Assembly: GCA_002414905.1 (NCBI GenBank)
Contig: DIAY01000188.1
Location: forward strand, 10,028-20,830
DNA length: 10,803 nucleotides
Reading direction: 5' to 3'
Source: Holophagales bacterium UBA5066
GTDB taxonomy: Bacteria; Acidobacteriota; Thermoanaerobaculia; UBA5066
Shown here: positions 1-6,826 of the stretch, one piece after another
How the letters are laid out: the number at the start of each line of letters is the position of its first letter
Numbering within the stretch: position 1 is the first letter of the stretch
The notes under the pieces: model-generated
The model's input: only the letters and a program-made list of their open reading frames with translations
Database searches by the model: none
What the model was told of the DNA's origin: nothing
Translations under genes and position numbers: made by a program

Positions 1-1839
1 GACTTCTCGAAGATCGAGGCGGGGAAGATGGGCCTGGAGCGCAGGCCGTTCGAGATCCGTTCGTGCCTCGAAGGGGCGGTCGACGTCCTCGCCAAGCGCG
101 CCGAGGAAAAGCGCCTCGAGCTGACGCTCGACGTCGACGACGGGGTGCCGATCGCGCTCCTCGGCGACATCACCCGCGTCAGGCAGGTCGTCATGAATCT
201 CGTCGGAAACGCGGTGAAGTTCACCGACACCGGCGAGGTGGCCGTATCAGCCCACTCCATCCCGATGGGGCCGGTCGAGCCGGGGACGGCGGTCGATCTC
301 GTCGTCACCGTACGGGACACGGGAATCGGCATATCGCCCGGCCGCGCGGACTCCCTCTTCGAGTCGTTCCGCCAGGGCGACAGCTCCACGACCCGCCGCT
401 TCGGCGGCACGGGTCTCGGCCTCGCGATCTCGCGCCGGCTCGCGGAGCTGATGGGCGGGGCCATCTCCTTCGAAAGCGAGCCCGGAAAGGGCTCGACCTT
501 CCGGTTCATCGCGAGCCTGGTGACGGCCGCCCCGGCTTCAGGGTCATTCATTCTCCCGCGACGAAGCGCGTACGCCGGCCGCCGCGCTCTCGTCGTCGAG
601 GACCGAGCGACCACCCGTTCGCTCCTGGAGCGCCTTCTGGCCCGCTGGGGCCTCTCGGTCACGGCCTGCTCCTCGCTCGGCGAGGCGGTCTCGCGTATCG
701 AGGGCGGAGAACGGTTCGACCTCGCGCTCGTCGACCGGGACCTTCCCGGCGGGGACGGCCTTGCCGCGGTCGCCAGGCTCGGGGCGACCGGCACGTCGCC
801 ATTTCCCGTCGTCCTCCTCGTCCCGCTCGAGGCCGACCCCGACGAGAAGGACGACGGATTTTCGGCCCGTCTCGCCCGGCCCGTGAAGCCGGCCGCGCTC
901 CACGAGATCCTCGCCACGCTCCTCGGCGGAAGCCGGCCGGTGGCCCGGAGGGAGTCGTCGGTCCGGCCGAAGTTCGACGGGGCGATGGGAGCGCGTCTCC
1001 CCCTCCGTCTCCTCCTCGTAGAGGACAACCCGACGAACCGCGAGCTGGCCCTGCTGATGCTCGAACGCCTTGGCTACTCAGCCGACGTCGCCGCGAACGG
1101 CTCCGAGGCCGTCGACGCGATCCGCCAGACCGTCTACGACCTCGTCCTGATGGACATTCAGATGCCGGAGCTGGACGGGATCGAGGCGACGCGCCGGATC
1201 CGCGCCGAGCTCGGGAGCGCCGGACCGCGAATCGCCGCCATGACCGCGCACGCGCTCCCCGGGGACCGCGAGGCCTGTCTGGCGGCGGGCATGGACGACT
1301 ACCTCGTCAAGCCGATGGGAATCTCCGACCTCGTTTCCGTGCTCCAACGCGCGGCCACGGCTCTCTCTGGGCTGGTCGATGCGGGAGAGGCGGCCCCTGA
1401 GCCGGAGGAGAACGCCCCCTCTCCCGCGACCGGGCCGTTTCCGACGCCTCCCGGGCTCGATGCCAGGGCCTGGACCCGGCTGCACGCCTCCCTCGGCGTG
1501 CGGTCGAGCGACCTCCTCCCGGGAATCGTCCGCTCCTTCTCGCACGAATCGGAAGGGCTCCTGGCGTCGGCGCGCCTGGCGCTCTCGGCCGAGCGCGCCG
1601 ACGAGCTCCATCGCGCCGTGCACACCCTCAAATCGACGAGCGCGAGCTTCGGGGCGCTCGAGCTCTCGGCCCTCTGCCGCGAGGCGGAGACCCGGGCGAA
1701 GGGGAACGAGACGACGACGCTCGCACCACTTCTCGACCGGATCGGCGAGGAGCTCGCCCGGGTGAGGTCCGCTCTGGCCACCCTCGCCGGACCGGTGCCT
1801 ACCGAGGCTTCGGAGCCTGGGCCACGATCCGCGCGATGA
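1..1839 (+). CDS. Hybrid sensor histidine kinase, C-terminal part (HATPase-REC-REC-HPt), 5' partial
   Basis: Multistep phosphorelay kinase. The frame is open from base 1, so the gene starts outside the window. The first codons read DFSKIEAGK, the usual end of a HisKA dimerisation domain; the phospho-accepting His and any sensor or membrane part lie upstream. Numbering from the Met at base 28: HATPase with N-box about 52-66, G1 DTGIGI 97-102 and G2 GGTGLGLAIS 126-135; receiver 1 about 185-300 with acidic pair E191/D192, phospho-acceptor D236 and K287; receiver 2 about 324-442 with E332/D333, D376, T406 and K428; a Pro/Glu-rich linker about 452-475; HPt about 480-590 with HTLKS containing H532. 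This is the BarA/ArcB-like layout with one extra receiver. Receiver 1 has Val266 where the switch Thr/Ser normally sits. No cognate regulator is adjacent, so its output is unknown. The last 41 bp overlap the convergent peptidase gene. Confidence 0.95.
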   Translation, partial: DFSKIEAGKMGLERRPFEIRSCLEGAVDVLAKRAEEKRLELTLDVDDGVPIALLGDITRVRQVVMNLVGNAVKFTDTGEVAVSAHSIPMGPVEPGTAVDLVVTVRDTGIGISPGRADSLFESFRQGDSSTTRRFGGTGLGLAISRRLAELMGGAISFESEPGKGSTFRFIASLVTAAPASGSFILPRRSAYAGRRALVVEDRATTRSLLERLLARWGLSVTACSSLGEAVSRIEGGERFDLALVDRDLPGGDGLAAVARLGATGTSPFPVVLLVPLEADPDEKDDGFSARLARPVKPAALHEILATLLGGSRPVARRESSVRPKFDGAMGARLPLRLLLVEDNPTNRELALLMLERLGYSADVAANGSEAVDAIRQTVYDLVLMDIQMPELDGIEATRRIRAELGSAGPRIAAMTAHALPGDREACLAAGMDDYLVKPMGISDLVSVLQRAATALSGLVDAGEAAPEPEENAPSPATGPFPTPPGLDARAWTRLHASLGVRSSDLLPGIVRSFSHESEGLLASARLALSAERADELHRAVHTLKSTSASFGALELSALCREAETRAKGNETTTLAPLLDRIGEELARVRSALATLAGPVPTEASEPGPRSAR

Positions 1840-4800
1840 GAGCGGGGTCGTCGGGCAGGAGCCCGGCCTTCGGCAGGCGGACCGTCAGCTCGGCCCATCC
1901 CGGGTCGGCCGCGAACGTCTTCCGGAAGAGCGGGAGCGCCTCCTCGACCTTTCCCATCCCGACGAGCGAGACGGCCGTCCAGTAGGTCATCTCGGCGTTG
2001 CCGGGGACGATCGCCTGCGCGGCCGAGTAGGCCTTCAGCGCGCCGGCGTCGTCCTTCCTCTCCACTGCGAGGTCTCCCTCGTTCATCAGGTTGTAGGCGC
2101 GCGCAAGCGTCACGAGGCGGCGCAGCTCGGGGAGCGGCGCCGGGCTGTCCTCGACGCGAAGGTCGAAGACCCGGTCCTGCCAGGGCCGGCCCGTCGGCGT
2201 CCCGCTCACGACGATGAGCGCCGCCGCCTGCTTCCCGCGGAGGTCCCCGCCGGCCGCCTCTGCCGCCTCGAGGGCCGCGAGCATCCGCTCGGCGAGATCA
2301 CCCTTCGACGCCTCGAATGCCTTCGCCATCTCGGGCCAGACCGTGGCGCTTCGCATCATGTTCGCCTGGACGGAATAGTCCTTGCCGACGTGATGCCCGG
2401 CCGCCTCGATGCAGCTCCCGCCCGTGTGGGCGGCGACGCGCCCGGCCGCGTCGATCATCGCGACCTGCCGCACCTCGCGCCCCGCGTCGGCGGCGAGGAG
2501 CCCCCTCAGCGCGTCCGGCGCGCTCCGGCCCGCCTTCAGGAGCGCGAGGCCGAGCGGCCCGTAGCTCGCGTCGACGAACGACTGCGTCGCGACGGCGCCG
2601 ACGCCCGCCTCCGCCCAGGGCACGAGCGCCCCCACCGAGAACCAGTGCGACTGGACCGCCACCCCGAGCTGCCCCGTCGCCGGGTCGCGCGCGACGATCG
2701 AGTAGGTGTGCACGGGCCGCGCGGGAACGGGAATCGCGGAGGGAAGGTCGGGAACGCCGAGCTCGGACAGCACGAAGGCCTGGTCGAATGCCGTCTCCTT
2801 CAGCCGGTCGTACCGGCCCGAGGAGCCCCCGTGACCACCCGCCATGTTCGTCTTCAGGAGGAGCGGGTGCGGGTCGGTCTTCAGCGTCCTGAGCTTCGCG
2901 ACGTATTTCGCCGGCTCCCAGTACATCACCTGGCTGTCGCTCCACGAGGTCTTCACGAGGATCGACGGATACGCCCCCTTCTTCAGGTTCTCGTACGGGC
3001 TGTACGACCTCATGTAGACGTAGGCGTCCTTGTTTTTCGGGTTTCCCCACTCCTCGAACTCGCCGACGGTGAGAGGGAGCGTCTCGTCGAGCATCGTGTT
3101 GATGACGTCGACGAACGGGACGTGCAGGATCGCGGCCCGGAAGAGCTCCGGTTTCAGGTTCACGACGGCACCGATCAGGAGGCCGCCCGCGCTCCCCCCG
3201 CTGATGGCGACACGATCCTTCGCGGCGACCTTCGCCGCGACGAGCGCCTCGGCACAGGCGACGAAGTCGGTGAAGGTGTTCTTCTTCGACATCATCCGGC
3301 CCGTGTCGTGCCACTTCTTCCCGAGATCTCCCCCGCCGCGGACGTGCGCGACGGCGTAGACGACGCCCCGGTCGAGGAGGCTCGGCAGAGAGGGGTTGAA
3401 GGTGACGTACGACGGGATCCCGTAGGAACCGTAGCCCGTCAGGAAGAGCGGGGCCGTGCCGTCGCGCGGGACGTCCTTGCGGAAGACGACGCTGACCGGC
3501 ACTCTCGTCCCGTCGGCCGCCGTCGCGATGAGCCGCTCGGAGCCGTAGCGCGAGGGGTCGTACCCGCCCGGGACGACGGTCTTCTTCAGGAGCGTCCGCT
3601 CGCGCGTGGCCATGTCGTAGTCGAAAACCATCGGGGCCGTGGTGAACGACTGGTACGAGAAGCGGAACGTCTTCGTGTCGTACTCGGGGTTGGCATCGGG
3701 GAACGAGGAGGCGATCGCCTCGGGGATCTCGATCCGGTGGGTCTCGCCGGTCGAAAGGTCGCGCACCGAAAGGCGCGGCAGCGCATCCTGCCGTTCGAAG
3801 AGGACGAGGTGCCCCTTGAACGCGTCGAGGCCCGAAACCATGACGCCGTCACGGCACGGGACGAGCTCCTTCCACGAGGCCTTGCCCGGGGTCGCCGCGG
3901 GCGCCGTCACGACCCGAAAGTCGCGGCAGCCCTCGTTCGTCCGGATGTAGAGGAGGTCTCCCGCCGCCTCCACGTCGTATTCATGGTCCTTTTCCCGCGG
4001 CGCGACCATTGCCGGTGCCGCTTCCGGCGTCGCCGCCGGGATCAGCCGCCACTCGCTTTGCGTGTAGCTTCCGGCCTCGACGAGGATCCAGCGGTCGTCC
4101 CTCGAACGCGAGACGCCGAGGTTGAACCGCTCGTCCTTCTCCTCGTAGACGAGGACGTCAGGCCCCGCTGTTCCCAACCCGTGCCGGTAGAGCCGGTAGG
4201 GACGCTTGGCGGAGTCCTCGACGACGTAAAAGAGCGTCTTGCCGTCCCCCGCCCACGCGACGGAGTTCACCTTCTCGACCCGGTCGGCCAGGAGTTTCCC
4301 CGTCTCGAGGTCCTTCACGAAGAGCGTGTAGAGCCGGAAGCCGGTCGTGTCGATCGTGTAGGCGAGACGTTTTCCGTCGTCGCTCGGAACGAAGGCTCCA
4401 CGTCCGACGAACTTCTCCGTCTTCGCGATCTCGTTCAGGTCGAGGACGACCTGCTCGGGCGCCTCGAGACTCCCCTTCTTCCGGCAGGAGATCGGGTACT
4501 GCTGCCCCTTCTGGGTTCGCGAGTACCAGAACCACCCGCGGTGGCGGTACGGGACCGACAGATCCGTCTCCTTGATCCGCCCGACCGCTTCGTCGTATAG
4601 CCTCTGCCTCAGCGCCTCGCCCGGCTTCATCACCGCATCGGCGTAGGCGTTCTCGGCGTCGAGGTACGCCTTCACCTCGGGGTTCTGCTTGTCGCGCAGC
4701 CAGAACCAGTCGTCCACGAGCTTCTCGCCGTGGATCTCGGTAACCTTCGGGATTCTCTTGGCAACAGGAGGCTTCACCGACGGAGTTTCCCCCGCCAGGG

Positions 4801-4852
4801 CCGTGAACGGAACCAGAAGGGAAACCAGAGCGATCGATCGAATCGTGCGCAC
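1799..4852 (-). CDS. Secreted S9A prolyl oligopeptidase (oligopeptidase B type) fused to DUF1028 and two TPRs
   Basis: One frame of 1017 aa from the GTG at 4852. Numbered from it: signal peptide about 1-20 (RTIR, hydrophobic core, ALA|G); S9A beta-propeller about 30-415; alpha/beta-hydrolase about 430-695 with GGSAGG holding Ser554, Asp639 in SWSDSQ and His674 in GGHGG. The strings LPLTVGEFEEWGNP and DSQVMYWEPAKYVAKL closely match oligopeptidase B, which cleaves after Arg/Lys in short peptides. From about residue 715 a DUF1028 domain begins (TYSIVARDPATGQLGVAV, then GVGAVATQS and YGPLGL), a family with an Ntn-hydrolase fold and no settled function. It is followed by two 34-residue TPRs at about 918-985. 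Export to the periplasm is inferred. An upstream in-frame GTG at 4897 lies inside an inverted repeat and would put 15 unrelated residues before the signal peptide, so I prefer 4852; its Shine-Dalgarno is weak. The frame is continuous through the linker, with no sign of frameshift. Family identity is strong; the joint function is unknown. Confidence 0.9.
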   Translation of the reverse strand: MRTIRSIALVSLLVPFTALAGETPSVKPPVAKRIPKVTEIHGEKLVDDWFWLRDKQNPEVKAYLDAENAYADAVMKPGEALRQRLYDEAVGRIKETDLSVPYRHRGWFWYSRTQKGQQYPISCRKKGSLEAPEQVVLDLNEIAKTEKFVGRGAFVPSDDGKRLAYTIDTTGFRLYTLFVKDLETGKLLADRVEKVNSVAWAGDGKTLFYVVEDSAKRPYRLYRHGLGTAGPDVLVYEEKDERFNLGVSRSRDDRWILVEAGSYTQSEWRLIPAATPEAAPAMVAPREKDHEYDVEAAGDLLYIRTNEGCRDFRVVTAPAATPGKASWKELVPCRDGVMVSGLDAFKGHLVLFERQDALPRLSVRDLSTGETHRIEIPEAIASSFPDANPEYDTKTFRFSYQSFTTAPMVFDYDMATRERTLLKKTVVPGGYDPSRYGSERLIATAADGTRVPVSVVFRKDVPRDGTAPLFLTGYGSYGIPSYVTFNPSLPSLLDRGVVYAVAHVRGGGDLGKKWHDTGRMMSKKNTFTDFVACAEALVAAKVAAKDRVAISGGSAGGLLIGAVVNLKPELFRAAILHVPFVDVINTMLDETLPLTVGEFEEWGNPKNKDAYVYMRSYSPYENLKKGAYPSILVKTSWSDSQVMYWEPAKYVAKLRTLKTDPHPLLLKTNMAGGHGGSSGRYDRLKETAFDQAFVLSELGVPDLPSAIPVPARPVHTYSIVARDPATGQLGVAVQSHWFSVGALVPWAEAGVGAVATQSFVDASYGPLGLALLKAGRSAPDALRGLLAADAGREVRQVAMIDAAGRVAAHTGGSCIEAAGHHVGKDYSVQANMMRSATVWPEMAKAFEASKGDLAERMLAALEAAEAAGGDLRGKQAAALIVVSGTPTGRPWQDRVFDLRVEDSPAPLPELRRLVTLARAYNLMNEGDLAVERKDDAGALKAYSAAQAIVPGNAEMTYWTAVSLVGMGKVEEALPLFRKTFAADPGWAELTVRLPKAGLLPDDPALIARIVAQAPKPR

Positions 4853-4873
4853 GCCCGAAGGATAGATCTCCCA

Positions 4874-4938
4874 CGGGGTCAGGTCTTGATTTTCCACTAC
4901 AGCTTTCAGCTGTAGTGGAAAATCAAGACCTGACCCCG
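4874..4938. repeat. Perfect 31-bp inverted repeat with 3-nt spacer (REP/MITE-like)
   Basis: Arms 4874-4904 and 4908-4938 are exact reverse complements and are separated by TTC at 4905-4907; the first mismatch outside is 4873/4939. Each arm, read from its outer end, starts GGGGTCAGGTCTTGA (after one more paired base) and ends CTACAGCT at the centre. It is visibly AT-richer than its neighbours. It sits in the 95-bp gap between the secreted-protein gene (stop at 4948) and the peptidase gene (start 4852). Neither side has a T-run, so it is not a standard intrinsic terminator, though a transcript would form a very stable hairpin. I recall GGGGTCAGGTCTTGA-like ends near Y1/REP-associated transposases in environmental genomes, but this is unverified. 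No other copy and no transposase is in the window. Confidence 0.9.
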
Positions 4939-4947
4939 GTATCGAAC

Positions 4948-5970
4948 CTACTGCGTCGCGGCCTTCTTCTCCGCCGCCGCGGCCTTCTCGCGCCTGGCTT
5001 TCGCATCGCTGAGGCTCTTGATCGTGGCGCCGTCGAGGGTGCCGGAAATCGTCACGGCGTTGCGGTCGGTTTCGACCTTGAACTTCCGGATGGCCGAAAC
5101 GACCTCGGGCTTCTCCTGGCTCGCGATCCGCGTCGCGGCGAGGACGCCTCGGAGAGCGTCCTGGAGGAGGTCGCGCGTGTCGGCGTCGTCGCTGTAGCCG
5201 GCGCCGGAAAGACGGATCGAGTCGCCTTTCACCGTCATCTGGAACGTGAAGGTCGAGACGAGGTTCATGGCGCCAATGACGTTTCGCGCCGCGTCTCCCT
5301 CACCGGAGATCGTCATCGATCTCTTCGCCTCGGGGAGCTTCGTCCGGTCGACGAGGAGCCAGCCGGAGGCGTTGCGATCCACCTTGTCGAGCTGGGCGCC
5401 GAGTCCGGTGCCTCCCGTGAAGCCGGTGCCGCCCGCGGCGCGCGCGGCGAGCGCCTTCACGACGGCCTCTTCCGATCCCGCGACGAGGAGGCGGTCGCTC
5501 ACGAAGGCAACGGCGCCGTCCCCCTTGTGCTCGGGGTGCTTCGCGTCCTTCAGGAGGAAGTACGTCCCACCAGGCGCCGTGCGGGCCTGGGCTCCGCGCG
5601 AGGCGACGGCCGCGGCGAGGCGCTGCGGCTCGAAGCGCCCCTCGAAGGCGACGAGCGGCCTGCCGTGCGGGCCCGCCTGCGCGGCGAAGACGACGAGGTC
5701 GACGTCGTCGATCGGGTGGAGACCCGTTTCGGCGAGGAACTTCGCGGCGTCGCCGTCGACCGTCGCCTTGTCGAACTCGGCGAAGAACCGCGCGGCGAGC
5801 GGGCTCGTCCTCAGGTCGGCCACGCGCAGCATCCCGGCCGTCACCGAGTCGGGCGGGACGAGTGCGAGGGCGTCGTCCGTCGGGCGGGCCGCGGCCGCAG
5901 TGAGGGCGAAAGCGGAGGCGAGAACGGAGATGAGAGCCGAGGCAACGGCGAGGCGGGCGAAGCGCTTCAT
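4948..5970 (-). CDS. Secreted protein of unknown function
   Basis: A 340-aa protein I do not assign to a named function. The ATG at 5970 is chosen because it opens a clear signal peptide (MKRFARLAVASALISVLASA, then FALTAAAA) and has an AAAGGA Shine-Dalgarno 8 nt upstream; the open frame extends further upstream but overlaps the permease gene with low-quality sequence. The mature part starts with DALALVPPDSVTAGMLRVAD and has hydrophobic strands alternating with short helices (DLVVFAAQAG, GAVAFVSDRLLVAGSEEAV). This resembles in style the extracytoplasmic DUF3352-like proteins that open with a LVP-D phrase; that is a weak impression only. A Gly/Thr-rich stretch (GGTGFTGGTGLG) lies mid-protein, and the last 20 or so residues are an Ala/Lys/Glu-rich tail. 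The start lies 1 nt after the permease stop (TGACATG), so it is probably translated in the same operon as the ABC exporter. Confidence 0.8.
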   Translation of the reverse strand: MKRFARLAVASALISVLASAFALTAAAARPTDDALALVPPDSVTAGMLRVADLRTSPLAARFFAEFDKATVDGDAAKFLAETGLHPIDDVDLVVFAAQAGPHGRPLVAFEGRFEPQRLAAAVASRGAQARTAPGGTYFLLKDAKHPEHKGDGAVAFVSDRLLVAGSEEAVVKALAARAAGGTGFTGGTGLGAQLDKVDRNASGWLLVDRTKLPEAKRSMTISGEGDAARNVIGAMNLVSTFTFQMTVKGDSIRLSGAGYSDDADTRDLLQDALRGVLAATRIASQEKPEVVSAIRKFKVETDRNAVTISGTLDGATIKSLSDAKARREKAAAAEKKAATQ

Positions 5971-5971
5971 G

Positions 5972-6826
5972 TCAGAAGTCCTTTCTCCGGAAGAGGAGCG
6001 CGGAAAGTGCAAGAGAGACGAGGCCGAAGAGCCCGGTGGAGCCGAAGACGGCCAGGCGATCGATCTCGAGCGTGTGGCGCGAGAGCTGACCATAGGAAAC
6101 GAAGTCGACCGTGACCTGGGCGAGCTGCCCCGTCTTCGGCAGCGCCCAGTAGAGACTGCGGACGAGCGAAGCCGCCCATTCGGCCGTCAGGGCTGCTTCG
6201 ATCTGCCGGTGGCCCGAGAGGATCGCCGCCAGGAAAAAGACGGCGAACGTCGCCATGATCGACACGGCGGTCGAGGAGGTGACGACCCCGACGAGGAACG
6301 CGAAGGCCATCAGCGTGGCGATGGTGAAGAAGATGATCGCGCCGCCCAGAAAGAAGCGCGGGTGGACGACCCCCGTCTTCCACCAGACGAGAAGCCCCAT
6401 CGTCCCGATGAGGTAGGCGACGTTCAGGCCGGCGAGAAGGAGCCCCCCGGCGTAGCGCGACAAAAGGAGCTTCACCCGGCCGACGGGCCGGGAGAGGTAG
6501 AGGTCGATCGTCCCTTTCTCCTGCAGGCGCGGGACGAGGTGCGCCGTGGCAAAGACGGCGAGGAACGTGGCCACGACATACAGGAAGCCCGAGAAGCCCG
6601 ATTCGAAGCCGAGAACGAGCTTGTTGAGATCGACCGACTGCCGCCCCATCTGAAGGTCCTTGCCGAAGAGCTTCGCGCCGGCCAACGCCCCGTCGACGAT
6701 GTCGAGGTTCACGGCGATGGCGAAGAGGCCGATGAAGAGCGACGAGAGCGCCGCGTAGGCCACGAGCGTCCATCGCGCGACGGCCTCGCGAAAGACCTCT
6801 TCGACGTTCGCCACAAGGACTCTCAC
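5972..6826 (-). CDS. ABC-2 type transporter permease
   Basis: A 284-aa integral membrane subunit of an ABC exporter. About six hydrophobic segments are visible at roughly residues 20-41, 74-97, 126-149, 158-182, 186-203 and 258-279, with a basic cytoplasmic stretch LSRPVGRVKLLLSR at 111-124 that matches the LxRP[IV]xR phrase common in ABC-2 permeases. A soluble loop of about 30 residues follows the first segment. The GTG start at 6826 is supported by a GGAAGGAGA Shine-Dalgarno and by a 4-nt GTGA overlap with the ATPase stop, which implies coupled translation. Frames continuing upstream of this point are antisense or out-of-frame with the ATPase gene and are not coding. The substrate cannot be read from sequence; ABC-2 permeases of this size pair as dimers with a separate ATPase and move drugs, lipids or other compounds, or support enzyme maturation. 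Confidence 0.92.
   Translation of the reverse strand: MRVLVANVEEVFREAVARWTLVAYAALSSLFIGLFAIAVNLDIVDGALAGAKLFGKDLQMGRQSVDLNKLVLGFESGFSGFLYVVATFLAVFATAHLVPRLQEKGTIDLYLSRPVGRVKLLLSRYAGGLLLAGLNVAYLIGTMGLLVWWKTGVVHPRFFLGGAIIFFTIATLMAFAFLVGVVTSSTAVSIMATFAVFFLAAILSGHRQIEAALTAEWAASLVRSLYWALPKTGQLAQVTVDFVSYGQLSRHTLEIDRLAVFGSTGLFGLVSLALSALLFRRKDF

Noticed and set aside
2390..4600. Long plus-strand open frame (736 codons) opposite the peptidase gene
   Set aside because: Its translation is Arg/Asp/Val-rich low-complexity sequence without family motifs, and the opposite strand encodes a clear S9A peptidase; this is a high-GC antisense shadow.
4874..4938. Reading the inverted repeat as a rho-independent terminator
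   Set aside because: The stem is perfect, but neither strand has a T-rich tract after it (CGTGGGAG on the minus side, GTATCGAA on the plus side).
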